Of a DNA stretch of 64,000 nt, positions 54,383 to 64,000 are shown piece by piece. Numbering within the stretch: the first letter of the stretch is position 1; each line of letters begins with the position of its first letter. The notes under the pieces were generated by a model. That model was not told the origin of the DNA. It ran no database searches and was given only the letters and a program-made list of their open reading frames with translations. Position numbers and translations under genes: made by a program. This DNA is from Dendrolimus kikuchii (taxonomy: Eukaryota; Arthropoda; Insecta; Lepidoptera; Lasiocampidae), in contig CM034406.1 in the NCBI GenBank assembly GCA_019925095.2, positions 12,434,388 through 12,498,387 on the forward strand, read 5' to 3'.

Positions 54383-54903
54383 TACACTCATAATAATAAA
54401 GTGTAGTGCTATGTGCTAAACATTAACAAAAAAACACATGATCAAAGTGTCTTCTCCTTAATAAAGACAATAGGAAACGTGTTATTGGACACATTCTCAT
54501 TTCAAGTTATATCTAGTTATTTTAGGTCAGATTTAAATTACTCATTAGTCTTATTTCCTGCATTAGATTGTAATTTTAATGTTGAATCACTAAGATACAT
54601 CATTTATGGAAAAAAAGTAGTAATAGCGCATTAATTTGCTCATTAAGGTTTGATGATTATTTATTATAATTGTGTCTTTGAACACAGTTATGAAGAGCAG
54701 TCAAGACTAAAACAGCTGGAGCCATTGTAATTTTAAACTTTCATTTTTTGGTAGATACATGTTTCTTTTTGTTGCTGTTTAGTTATATTTTTTGGTAAGA
54801 GAGCTTAGAGTCTCAAAGTATTTTTGGTGTTCAAAATATTTGTTATATTCTATTCTAAATATTGTTGAAAGCAATTTTAATTGAGATTATTTTTGAAGCC
54901 AAT
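54383..54903. other. no gene seen
   Basis: A 73-codon frame at 54413-54634 has no recognised features. Confidence 0.5.
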
Positions 54904-55200
54904 ATCATAAACAATCGTCGTGGTAGCGTAATGGTTAGCGCACGCGTCCTAAACTCAAAGGGCGCGGGTTCGATCCCGGCCGGAACGCATGCACCTCTTA
55001 GGGAGTTTTCTGACCTAATGTGCATATTGTTACAATTACCACGTGCTAATAACGGTGAAGGAAAACATAGTGATGTAACCTGCACATCGAGATAACCGAT
55101 GGGTCAAACCTGCCAAGCCGCCTTGGACAAGAGTGACCCGAGGCCCGAGCCCAGCAGTGGGACATTTATGGGCTGATATTATTTTTTATCACAAACAATC
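54904..55200 (+). mobile_element. tRNA-headed SINE (family D) with target duplication
   Basis: Element 54917-55187. The head has an A-box region 'gtggtagcgtaatggttagc' and a B box GGTTCGATCCC 40 bp on; the T-arm pairs with one mismatch, so this is not a functional tRNA. Body: 'aacggtgaaggaaaacatag', 'aacctgcacatcgagataac'. End: 'cccagcagtgggacatttat', 'gggctgatatta'. ATCATAAACAATC (54904-54916) and ATCACAAACAATC (55188-55200) flank it, a 13-bp target duplication with one difference. Expressed by Pol III from internal boxes if alive; mobilised by a partner LINE. Confidence 0.88.
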
Positions 55201-55497
55201 ACGATTTTTCATTTCATAATTCAGAGTGTGTGTTTAACACTATTCATACGATTTTGGAAGCTAAAATCTTCCCATCTATTGAATAGATAGAAAATACTTA
55301 CCTACCATTTTGAGTTTTTAAGATCTAACGATACCCCCAATTGTTTTTGGAGTTTACTCCTTAGAATCGATTTTGTAGGTCTCCGGTATAGATCTTTTTT
55401 GAGGATTGAAGTAATACAAACGTTAAGTAATTTAAGTGTTAATCTACATATCATTTTATTGTTTACCTCTCCTATCTTAGCTTGCTTATCAAGATAA

Positions 55498-55722
55498 GTA
55501 TCCGTGCAGGAACGGAGAAAGAATACAATTTCCTGCGGCCGGGCGACCTGTCATATGAGGCGACGAAACAACCCACGGCCAGGTGGTAGGGTATTTGTTC
55601 AACTGGATGGCGACCATCCCTGGTCTAGAGTATGCCGCTATAACAACAACCTTGTGTTGTGTTCCGTGTGACTTAGTGACCAGGTTCCAGTCTCCCTGAA
55701 GAGAGCAGCAGCGCATTTGTAG
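55498..55722 (+). mobile_element. family A, 3'-truncated
   Basis: Begins 'tatccgtgcaggaacggaga' and stops at 'gcagcgcatttgtagc'; the A-tailed end is missing, which target-primed insertion does not explain, so a later deletion is likely. Confidence 0.78.
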
Positions 55723-56339
55723 CCCTTATTCGGCCGCATTAGGCCGCTGTCGCCACGCCCGTACCCATATTTTTAAATATCTAAAGAGTAAACTTCAGTC
55801 GCGCATTGGAGCTAACACATGCATGTTGTTTTTTTGACTTCCTGTAGGTATGGCGATTACCCTTAATTTTTCCCTTTTTCGCAATTTTGCCAAAATAGAA
55901 CTCTCATAGAAGTATAATTTCTGTTAGACTGTCTGTCGCTCTCTCTCTCAGTATGAATTCTGTTACTAAAGATCAATAAAATTTTATATGGCAGTCACGT
56001 CCCAGTAGAACATTCTCCTTCTACGGGCTGTTGATGATGATATACATTGAGGGGCATAAATCTGCTGATAATAAAACATATCTGGAACCGGCCACGGCTA
56101 ATTTCGGTGGGTGCCCCAAGAGGGCGCTGGTGATGCTTATTTCGAGAGTTCGTGGTAACGCAATGCAGTGTGGCGTCCAAGCGATGTTACCTATAGGGAT
56201 GGGACAACGGACAATAAGAGTAATTGCTTTTTAATAATATTAATATGTAAGTTACCACAGTTGGTTGTTGTTCCTTTTTTAAATTAACTTCAATAATAAT
56301 GAACATTAAAAATAAACTAAATTACAAATAAGTTAATAT
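55723..56339. other. no clear gene
   Basis: 56030-56220 is open on both strands for about 60 codons and GC-richer; 'gttgatgatgatatac' may be a retroposon tail. No domain recognised. Confidence 0.4.
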
Positions 56340-56587
56340 AAACTTTTTATTAACTTACAAATCGCGGAAGCCACTTAAATTTTGTACAAGCGTTGTGAAT
56401 TACGACGTCATTTCTTTCTGACTAGCTATTGTCATAGCGTACTATATACTATAATACTACTACTACTAATACTAGTTTAAATAGTAATCAAAAATACTTT
56501 TATCATGATATTTTAAATTTATGATGATGACATGGTATTTAAACGCTCGCTCTTTTATATGAACATTGTTTCAGAATATGTTTTGAT
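56340..56587 (+). repeat. interspersed repeat N, copy 4
   Basis: 'ttacaaatcgcggaagccac', 'aaattttgtac', 'acgacgtcat', 'tttttatcatgatattttaa'-like and 'cgctcgctcttttatatgaa'. Directly abuts family A. Confidence 0.62.
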
Positions 56588-56906
56588 ATGTTTTTTATTT
56601 TTATTGCAGGAGTTCAGCAGACAGGCAGACAACCCACTTGATGGAAAGCGGTTACCATCGCCTATGGACATTTGTAACACCAATGGTGCTACAAATGCGC
56701 TGCTGCTCTTTTAAGGGAGACTGGAACCTGGTCACTAATGCCGGAACACAACACAATGTTGTTGTGGCGGCATACTCTAGACCAGGGGTGGTCGCCATCC
56801 AGTCGAGCAAATACTATACCACCTGGCTGTGGGTTGCTTTGTCGCCTCTTACGACAGGCCGCCTGGCCGCAGGAAATTGTATTCTTTCTCCGTTCCTGCA
56901 CGGATG
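56588..56906 (-). mobile_element. family A, full length
   Basis: From 'tttttattgcaggagttcag' to 'ccgttcctgcacggat'; few differences from the 45.6-kb copy. Confidence 0.83.
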
Positions 56907-56918
56907 AGGATGCTATGT

Positions 56919-56950
56919 GTCAACTACCCACCCCATTGTGGGTAGTTGAC
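56919..56950. repeat. perfect 13-bp hairpin
   Basis: GTCAACTACCCAC and its inverse GTGGGTAGTTGAC around CCCATT, 12 bp beyond the 5' end of the family A copy. Confidence 0.9.
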
Positions 56951-57357
56951 CCCCTTTGACATAAGAAAATATAAAAACGGAACGACAAAAACTATCAAAA
57001 TTCTGCCTCTACTTTGAATAAAGAACATCACTACTAACTGGCGAGTAGAGCGTGACACGAGCAAAACGTGATAGATATGAGCGTGGAGATACGTGACACA
57101 GAGATTAATCGTAGCACAGCGTTCTAGGAAGACGGGACACTATTTATATGGGTCGGGCGGGATACGGCCGGCGTTTACATCGGTACCTAAATACATATGA
57201 AACGTACAATGTTGTAAGTACCGAAACAAAGATGTTTGAATGTTTCTTTGTTTTTGAAGCATTAATACACTGTTCTTAGGTTATTAATTAATTATGAACA
57301 TACGTGACAAAAAGAATGTTTAACTGAAAGATTGAGTGGTACAAATGCTTAGACAAT
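56951..57357. other. no gene seen
   Basis: No supported feature. Confidence 0.5.
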
Positions 57358-57520
57358 TAGAGAGATGGATGGATGAAGGATGACATGATAATTTGTAATG
57401 TGACAGAGGAAATGGATACATATGTCAAAATGGAGAAGAATATGGAATGGCAAGACATATAATGCCGATCCCAAATAATTGGGAGAATGTGCACGAAAGA
57501 AGAAGAATATACATTAGGTA
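57358..57520 (+). mobile_element. 3' end of a second RTE-like retroposon
   Basis: 'gatggatgaaggatgacatg', 'gtgacagaggaaatggatac' and 'taatgccgatcccaaataat' then 'tgggagaatgtgcacgaa'. The 'gccga(c)cccaaataattggga' end is one I recall from lepidopteran RTE-type elements; the reading frame VTEEM…W is traceable. No tail or target duplication is clear. Confidence 0.45.
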
Positions 57521-57630
57521 GTAGGTAACTTATACGCGGCACACTCAGAAAGTTTTGCGAAAATAAAATAAAAATGTTTTATAGGTAATTTTTGTATTAT
57601 TAAATCCTTTCAAAGTATTCTTGAAAAGAT

Positions 57631-58275
57631 TTAATAATAAAAGTATTTAATATTCTCTATACAAAGTTTCATGCGTCTGAACCAGTTTTCGAAACACTTT
57701 TTCCAGCCCACTGTTTACAGCTTACTCGAACGCTGACAGCGCATCTTTCGGCGACGAAAATGATATCCCTTTGAGGTGATTTTTTATTTATGGAAATAAA
57801 AATAAGTCACACGGTACTAGGTCAGGGCTGTAAGGAGGGTGACCCAGGAGTTTCACCGGCGTGCTGTCTGGGAAGTCCCCCGTTTTGAGCGCGGTATAGG
57901 CGGGCGCGTTGTCGTGGTGGAGCAGTAGCCCGCGGAGCCCTGTGTTTGCTCGCTTGTTGCTCACAATAGAGAAAAATTCTACAAAGCATTTGGTAATATA
58001 CCATTCGGCATTGACGCTTCTTTGGTTCCGATTAAATTTTTCACTGCTAGCACATTTTCTTCCGTAATAGCTGTCAAACGGCCACCACTTCTATCTTCGT
58101 CCCCCAAAGTTAGTCGACCGCGCTTAAATTCGTTGTACCAACGATAAACGGTTGTCTTAGAAGGGCCTTCATCTATGAATGCCATTTGAAGTCTATCGTA
58201 CAATTCGTCGGGTTTCAGGCGACACTTGAAATCGTACGTAATCATAGCGCGAAAATGTTCGAGGCGCAGATCCAT
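57631..58275 (-). pseudogene. mariner-family transposase pseudogene
   Basis: Starts at ATG 58275 with the paired helix-turn-helix DNA-binding part: DELYDRLQMAFIDEGPSKTT, VYRWYNEFKRGRLTLGDEDR, SGGRL (residues ~20-65). After VKNLIGTKEAS (~85) a large internal deletion joins, in another frame, to EWYITKCFVEFFSIV and LLLHHDNAPAYTALKTGDFP then HPPYSPDLVPCDLFLFP. The second and third catalytic Asp (HHD and PCD) are 34 residues apart, the D34D spacing of mariner; the first catalytic Asp lies in the deleted part. A stop follows LFP, then IKNHLKGISFSSPKDALSAF, another stop, and a shifted frame WKKCFENWFRRMKLCIE ending at 57631. About 645 bp against roughly 1 kb in the family. Terminal inverted repeats were not found. 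Confidence 0.9.
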
Positions 58276-58769
58276 TTTTCAATGAGACACGATAATTTAA
58301 ATTAGCTCGTGAACAATGCGGAGGGAAATTTTGAAATTGGAACATACTTATTTAGTTTGGAAATAGTCATAGAATCACGACTTTCATATTGTAATTTGTA
58401 AGATTTTTAAATAATATGTTTTAGTATAATTTGTTCTACTTTATGCATAGATATTTAGCGATTAATTTATTTTGAGGTTATGAAATATAACGAGCATTTC
58501 TTTTGAGAAGCATGTCTATATCCTTTAGGCAGATTTTTAGGACTTATTTCCAATTCCTCAATGTAAAAGCAAGTCTTATGGTCTCCCTCTATTGTGTGTT
58601 AGTCTATTTGTACCTATGTGTTTCACAGATTATCTTAAAGAATTAAGTACGCACTAACGCCAGGCGTATAAAATTATGAAAATAACAATTTATTTATTGT
58701 GAATTTGAATGTAAATTTAATTACTAAAACGTACCTAATTGTTATTTGCCATCTGAGTGTGGCAGAAAT
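58276..58769. other. no gene seen
   Basis: Likely contains the remaining 5' end of the mariner element, but no terminal repeat is visible. Confidence 0.4.
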
Positions 58770-58965
58770 ACTGTTTTTTAGACGGCTCAACCAATTTGAA
58801 TGAATTTTATTGAAAATCACAGAATCGAAAGGACATGACGATATTCGATGGCATTGAATGCTCAAGTTTATATGGTGTTTATATGGATCACTTTGGTTGA
58901 TTCATCCAAATTAAGAGACAAAAATGAATCGTCTAATACCGGCTTAAAACACTTTATAAAGTAGT
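58770..58965 (-). repeat. interspersed repeat R, copy 2
   Basis: Reverse complement matches 2715-2905 ('ggatgaatcaaccaaagtga', 'ttaagccggtattagacgat'). Confidence 0.62.
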
Positions 58966-59784
58966 TTAAAATATTACAAATGACAATTCTATTTGGTTTA
59001 TACCGAGCCATATCAATCAGCTTTATCTTATTGATCCAAGCATTATCTTCAGTAATCAACACCTAGTGAATGGTAGACGGGAATGTCCACCAATCACAGA
59101 ACAGCATTCAGACCCTTCACGCCACAGGCGTGAAACATGACACCTCTAGTAACTTTAGGTCTTGAACAGCCTTACTAACCTATAAACTCAAATCAAAATC
59201 AACTTTAAATATTACCTTACAACGTCGAAAATAGACTGTGGGATTAAGGTGTGAAAATTGACGCCTAAAGCCAATTCAACTAAACGAGTTTTATGAACTG
59301 TATTCCAATATATTAAAGTCTAATATTGTATGGCGTATTTAGATTAATATTGGAGATGACTTTGATTTGCTTGAAGTAATATATGCTTTAAATTGTAGAA
59401 TTATAGTTGAAAATCGATTGCATTTAAAGGTGTTAAATTCAACACGTTGATCGTGCTATTTATATTATGCTGTGACACGTCGCTATTGGTTGGATGGTAG
59501 GTTATTTTGAGCTGAATAGATAATCTTGGTATGTAAGTGGGGTGGACAACGTACTACCTGCCTAGATTTGGCTACGAAAAAGACACATAATTAAAAAAAA
59601 TGGAAGTCAATAAAATACGAATTATTAACAAAAGAAGAATAATTAACCAAGTAAGTGTTAGACCACGTAGATTGAAGGGCACCGTAGAGACGACAAAGAA
59701 TAACGTTCACTGTTTTTATGCTTAGTCATTCGACTATAGGTACGCGGAAAAATATGTAAGTAAGAATATATCCCATATCTCAAA
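58966..59784. other. no gene seen
   Basis: Contains the short hairpin TTCACGCCACAGGCGTGAA near 59117-59135; otherwise nothing supported. Confidence 0.5.
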
Positions 59785-59860
59785 AAACACTTACGATCTT
59801 TAAGGTTCTTAAAGAAGCCTACAAACTTACTCTAACTTAATATGAGTAAGACCGTTAATG
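59785..59860. mobile_element. half copy of a palindromic MITE
   Basis: 'cttaaagaagcctacaaact' and 'tactctaacttaatatgagt' plus 'aagaccgtta' match one arm of 62828-62935. Confidence 0.55.
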
Positions 59861-61164
59861 TTTTCATAATATAAACATGTCCAAAGCAATTTCCGCTGAA
59901 ATTTCTTTTGCTCTATTAACCTTGATTTTCAGAATATGATTCTAAACAAATATTAGACCAGCAATAAAAATCAATCATAAACTTCATAATTCAATATACT
60001 AGAAGGACGAACGTGCACAATCGTCGCGACTTAGAGCATCGCGTCAAGAATCGTCGGTAATAATTTTTAATATCTGCCAAACGATTACAAACTATTAAAA
60101 ACCTACCTATAATCTTTGAAAAAAAAACTGTTTAACAAAAAATTCAAACAATTCCTTCATAGGATTGAAGGATTTTTTTGAATTTCACCAAGACCCAGTA
60201 CTTTCTGAAAAAATTACACCCACAAATTACAAACATATACTTACCTAACTTTTTTGCCAAATTAATTATGGAACACTAAAAAAAATTTTAAAAGCCTTAT
60301 CGTTTCTAGACGTCTTTTGACGTTTTTTTCATAATTCAAGAAGAATTCTAAATTCAAAATCTTTTAAAACCAAATGTTTACGCCCTTTTGTTCTCACCAG
60401 CCAGTACATACAAACCGCGTAAATTTACGCGCCATTGCTCAATTTGTTTTTAATTCTCATATGGACATGACGGAGGTGTCTCATATCTATTGCCAGCCAG
60501 TTCTCACGTTACATAATCTGTGTGGAACGAAAAAAGTAATGACTTATGACATGGACCCAGACCCTTTGACAAATGGCGGCTTAACAATGTATTAATTTTC
60601 GAAGCCTCACTCGATACTTTTTTTTGATAGTTTCGGCCAAAATCTTTTATAATTAACTAGCATATTATGTTTATAAAAAAGGTTGGTGGGTTGACACAAA
60701 AAATATGTTGAAATTGATATTGTAAACAAAGTTTTACCCGTTTGGCAACGGTTACAAATAGATTCATGACATGATTAGATTCAATTCGAATTAATAAATA
60801 ATTAGATCTAGGTAAATATTGGTCCAAATAATGTTATATATATTTATAGACTGTTTTAATGTACCTATGCCTGATACATACCTACTGGTGTATAATATTC
60901 AACTCAACTTTGAGTTTTATATAGTTTGTTCTCTGAGTGCGCACGTTTACCACTTCCACTTACACAGCTGTTTTGCATAATGGAGGTATTAACACCTTGT
61001 GCTATAAACCATGTCCATCAATCGCGGCCATCATACAGCTGCAATATTTGATCGAATTGATATAATTAAGATGTCATTAAAGAAGGTTAACTTTATAATT
61101 TTTCATTTTTATTCATGAAATAGGTCTTTCAACGCGACATCGCTATTTTTATGGTTCTGTAGAT
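59861..61164. other. no gene seen
   Basis: No supported feature; a 73-codon frame at 60374-60595 is without motifs. Confidence 0.5.
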
Positions 61165-61416
61165 ATTTTTTTTAAATTTTTTTTATTGCAGGAGTTCAGC
61201 AGACAGGCAGACAGCCCACTGGATGGAAAGCGGTTACCATCGCCTATAGACATTTGCAACACCAAAGGTGCTACAAATGCGCTGCTGCTCTCTTAAGTGA
61301 GTCTGGAACCTGATCACTAATGCCGGAACACAACTCAAAGTTGTTATGGCGGCATGCTCTAGACCAAGGGTGGTAGCCATCCAGTCGGGCAAATGCCCTA
61401 CCACCTGGCACCTGGC
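61165..61416 (-). mobile_element. family A, 5'-truncated
   Basis: 'tttttattgcaggagttcag' to 'taccacctggcacctggc', with a small duplication of 'acctggc' at the broken end. Confidence 0.8.
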
Positions 61417-61690
61417 AATTTATCAGAAACGAGGCATAATTGAAATGAAAATTTAACATAAATAAAATGATGGGAATATAAGATTATTTAGCAATACGAG
61501 GAACAAAATCACAGAAGTGTCCAAAGTTAACTCTGGTACCCAAACTACGTCGGGTGTCATGCTTTCTCCGGCTGTGAATGTGACCCTATTGGCCCCCGTC
61601 TGCCAGGACACGCGAAATTGGTCGAGCTTTCGCTTTCCCATAGCCGTGGCTGAAAGCGAAAGAAGGAATACCGAGGGATTTTAGTGGGTA

Positions 61691-62576
61691 CAGTAATACC
61701 CCGCTTTACGCAAGGGATGCGGTCCAGACAAAATCGCGTTAAGCAAAATTCGCGTATAGCGGGTTAAGATGAAATAACAAGTCAAATAAATAATTGAAGT
61801 GGTTTTATTGCAAAACTGAAACAGAATCAACTTATTAGTTGTTACAGATTTTATTTATTTATTTCATCTTTTAAATTACATCTATATACCTATATAAAAA
61901 TCAATTGCTGTTCGTTAGTCTCGCTAAAACTCGAGAACGGCTGGACTGATTTGGCTAATTTTGGTTTTGAATTATTTTTGGACGTCCAGGGAAAGTTTAA
62001 AAGGTGAGTAAATATGAAAAAAATGCTTGGAATATAGTAACAACAACAATTTCGCTTTCCCTTAGAAACTATTCCTACCTTTCAAACATTTGATGTTCGT
62101 CCCGTAGTTTAGAAATCAATTAAATTTAAAAGTCGTTCAGAAATCAAATTAAATTTAAAAATGAACTTTTTTTTCATTTTTTTTGGTTTTTAATGTCAAA
62201 CGTTTGATGTTCGTCCTGTCGTTCAGAAATCAACGTTTTTTATTTATTGATTCTGAGGCGGTACGAAGTTTGCCGGGTCAGCTAGTGAGAAATAGATATA
62301 GATGACTGTTTTTTGAGTAGCATTATTTTGCGTTCTTGCAAAATTCTTTCGTAATAAACAACACTGTTTCGTATTGCTTGACAATCACTTATAATAATTG
62401 AACTTTTATAAACTGAGAAGATTCGCGCTGTTATTGTCTAGCGCAATCACGCTACGAAGGGAGCTAATGGAGCAATCAACGAATCCGCGTAAAGCGGGGC
62501 AAATTAGCGCGAATTTTAAAAATCGCGTTATAACAAATCCGCGCTATGCGGGGTCGCATAAAGCAGGGTATTACTG
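61691..62576. mobile_element. pogo/Tigger-like non-autonomous DNA transposon
   Basis: Begins CAGTAATACCCCGCTTTACG and ends with the inverse of CAGTAATACCCTGCTTTATG; TA flanks both ends (61689-61690, 62577-62578), the target of pogo/Tc1-mariner elements. The subterminal regions share further CGCG-containing words ('aaatcgcgttaa', 'attcgcg', 'ccgcgtaaagcgggg'). No transposase frame. The 886-bp length includes a younger insertion. Confidence 0.83.
61885..62286 (+). mobile_element. repeat nested inside the pogo-like element
   Basis: 'aaaaatcaattgctgttcgt', 'tagtctcgctaaaactcgag', 'aacggctggactgatttggc', … 'tacgaagtttgccgggtcag' and 'ctagt' at the end. This repeat type is widespread in insects; class uncertain. 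'tttgatgttcgtcc' occurs twice inside (62092, 62202). Confidence 0.6.
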
Positions 62577-62827
62577 TATTCCTGACACGAGTGGCACTAG
62601 TACTTCTTGGGGGGTACTAGTACCATCTCAACCTGGCGAGTCTTATATGTCCCGCCGCGTTTCTCCCGCAACGTTTAATCCTCGATCGAATTTACCATCG
62701 TTACAAAAAAAAAGTACCCGCACTAGGTCTCTATGGAGCCTGTGTGGTGGACCTCAGTGGATTTTGCTTTGGTCTTGAACATCATTCTTTCTCGTGGCAT
62801 GGACAACTAGAAAATACTTAATATCTA

Positions 62828-62935
62828 ACGGTCTTATTCATATCAAGTTAGAGTAAGTTTGAACGCTCTTTTAAGGTCTTAAGGAAGCATTCAAACTTAC
62901 TTGAACTCATTATGAATGAGACGGTAAGTATCTAG
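62828..62935. mobile_element. palindromic MITE, complete
   Basis: Left arm 'acggtcttattcatatcaag' and 'agtaagtttgaacgct', right arm the imperfect inverse 'agcattcaaacttacttgaa' and 'tgaatgagacggt'; about 50 bp per arm and almost no loop. Confidence 0.68.
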
Positions 62936-63174
62936 ATGCGTAAAGATATGTAGGTAGGTAGGTACCTATGTAATGTATTTACATATATGGAAGTATATAC
63001 ATAGATTAATGATGTGTGTTCTAAAAATAAAAATAATACCTTAAACACTTTAAAAACAAAATTGTCGTGACCCTGGCGTACAATGTGATCACGGATCACC
63101 GCCATCCGTGATAGTTGTGTAAAACACTGGGCTACTTATGTGGTAAGTCTCGTAACTCCTCGTTAAAAAAAATT

Positions 63175-63215
63175 GCATGTGTGTGCAGTTGACACGCAGT
63201 AGAAGTGAAACAAAG
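63175..63215 (+). mobile_element. family Q terminal sequence
   Basis: 'tgtgtgtgcagttgacacgc' followed by 'agtagaagtgaaac' is the inverse of the right end of the 42-kb element. Confidence 0.55.
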
Positions 63216-63287
63216 TGTGACAAGGGATGAGAGGGATTCTAAATTTCGTGACGTCATGTTTCATATATTATATCGTTATAATATATT

Positions 63288-63656
63288 GTTACGAGTTGCA
63301 AGACTCGAATTAAAATACCGTTGGAATTATTATAGAGTTTATTAAAACTATACAAACACGTATAACACACGTACAAATATAACCGAACACAACAAGTCCA
63401 AACGTAATGCAGAAGATCGTAATTCAATAACACGCGCAAAGTCCGTCACTAAATAGATTATCGAATGTTCACAAATCTTGCTTCGCTCATGGTTATCGCT
63501 CGACTGCCTTGTCCCTCAATCGAGACATTGTTTTATACTGCACAGATGCAATATGTCTGCCCGGATGCGTGGACCGAATTTCCTAGAATCAGTTTGCACT
63601 TTAAATTCGACACACCTGGCTAATGACTGCCATAAAAGATTATAATATACAGTGGG
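63288..63656 (-). mobile_element. possible solo LTR
   Basis: On the minus strand the unit starts TGTATATTATAATC and ends ACTCGTAACA (TG…CA). It has a TATAAA at 63532-63537 and an AATAAA signal about 190 bp downstream (63338-63343), the order expected for U3-R-U5. TATAATATA occurs just outside the low-coordinate end and at the high-coordinate end. There are no coding remnants and no neighbouring primer site, so a solo LTR is inferred, not shown. Confidence 0.4.
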
Positions 63657-63859
63657 CAGTTTTCTAATCACAAATGTTAAGTACAAAGTAAACAAAAGAA
63701 ATCCACATGCCGAAAGGTAATAAAATGTGTTTCTACAGGTGTGTGTGAATTTGTCTTTGTCGGCGTCTAGGTTGAAACAATATTTAAGCTTTAAAACACG
63801 AAATTTGAAGTATTAACGAAAACCTTTAAAACATTTCCAACTTTATCTGTATGAACATA

Positions 63860-64000
63860 GTGCTTAGGTAAATTTCTAAATATAATGTATTCTATCTCAT
63901 CCTCTACTACTTATAGATTTATGTTTATTTCTTTTTAGTGTCGCTTCTTCGTTTCATCAAGTTTCAAATCACAACGATTCTAAAGAAGTTTCACTTCAAA
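63860..64000 (-). mobile_element. family Q fragment running off the window
   Basis: 'cgtttcatcaagtttcaaat' and 'cacaacgattctaaagaagt' are the reverse of 52270-52310. Confidence 0.6.

Larger units (their letters stand above)
61530..62760. repeat. family H block, split by a DNA transposon
   Basis: Left part 61530-61690 ends 'gggattttagtgggta'; right part 62577-62760 starts 'tattcctgacacgagtggca' and is GC-rich ('ggcgagtcttatatgtcccg'). Joined, the junction resembles 4985-5000. Confidence 0.5.

Noticed and set aside
54917..54990. tRNA gene
   Set aside because: A and B boxes are present but the T stem has a G-G mismatch, no convincing acceptor or anticodon stem, and the sequence continues into a SINE body flanked by a target duplication.
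59117..59135. Histone-like 3' stem-loop TTCACGCCACAGGCGTGAA
   Set aside because: Loop of 3 and sequence do not fit the histone stem-loop consensus, and there is no histone gene.
62398..62778. 126-codon plus frame
   Set aside because: Runs across the right end of the pogo-like transposon into the older repeat; no domain.
1..64000. CRISPR array, operon, prophage or bacterial mobile element
   Set aside because: No regularly spaced direct repeats with unique spacers, no dense ORFs, and all recognisable elements are of animal type.

Overview
The window looks like AT-rich intronic or intergenic DNA from a moth or butterfly. The evidence is a pile-up of retroposon families with Lepidoptera-style 3' ends: an RTE-type LINE whose tail is a short TATG repeat, tRNA-headed SINEs with the 'agcagtgggac...ggctgat' 3' end, and a ~310-bp A-tailed retroposon whose copies share a 'gggccgtctgcctgtctgctgaactc' type 3' end (split here as gggccgtctgcctg + tctgctgaactc). 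No prokaryotic features, operons, rRNA or functional tRNA genes are visible. Species cannot be told from the sequence. Family letters used below (A, B, C...) are my own labels; homology among copies was judged by eye.

No complete host gene can be defended. Nearly all recognisable protein-coding sequence belongs to dead mobile elements: one long RTE LINE (9275-12340) with endonuclease and reverse transcriptase but an internal deletion and frameshift; C-terminal scraps of two other LINEs (28424-28662, 51825-51933, 54191-54382); and a mariner transposase pseudogene (57631-58275). Four to six GC-rich islands on the minus strand stand out. Two of them (36898-37008 and 44279-44401) are open, have splice-like borders and could be exons of an unrecognised host gene with very long introns; a third (22041-22366) is a longer open stretch.

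Layout: 1-9 kb, mostly unique AT-rich DNA with a few retroposon scraps. 9.3-14.1 kb, the LINE, a second copy of its 3' end, and older repeats with nested insertions. 14-22 kb, MITE, AT microsatellites and nested ~310-bp retroposons. 22-26 kb, GC-rich ORF, truncated LINE with perfect target duplications, and a 1-kb array of 9-bp repeats that is almost free of G on the plus strand. 26-48 kb, interspersed repeats, candidate exons and tRNA-type SINEs. 48-57 kb, nested repeats, a long AT tract, Jockey-type LINE C-terminus and a SINE with clear target duplication. 57-64 kb, mariner relic, a pogo/Tigger-like element nested in older repeat and itself carrying another repeat, MITEs, and a possible solo LTR.

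I do not see a coherent new biological system. The strongest leads are the minus-strand candidate exons, the G-less 9-bp array with a 359-bp internal duplication, the very short but clean RTE insertions, and several empty-site/filled-site pairs inside the window that allow repeats to be ordered in age.
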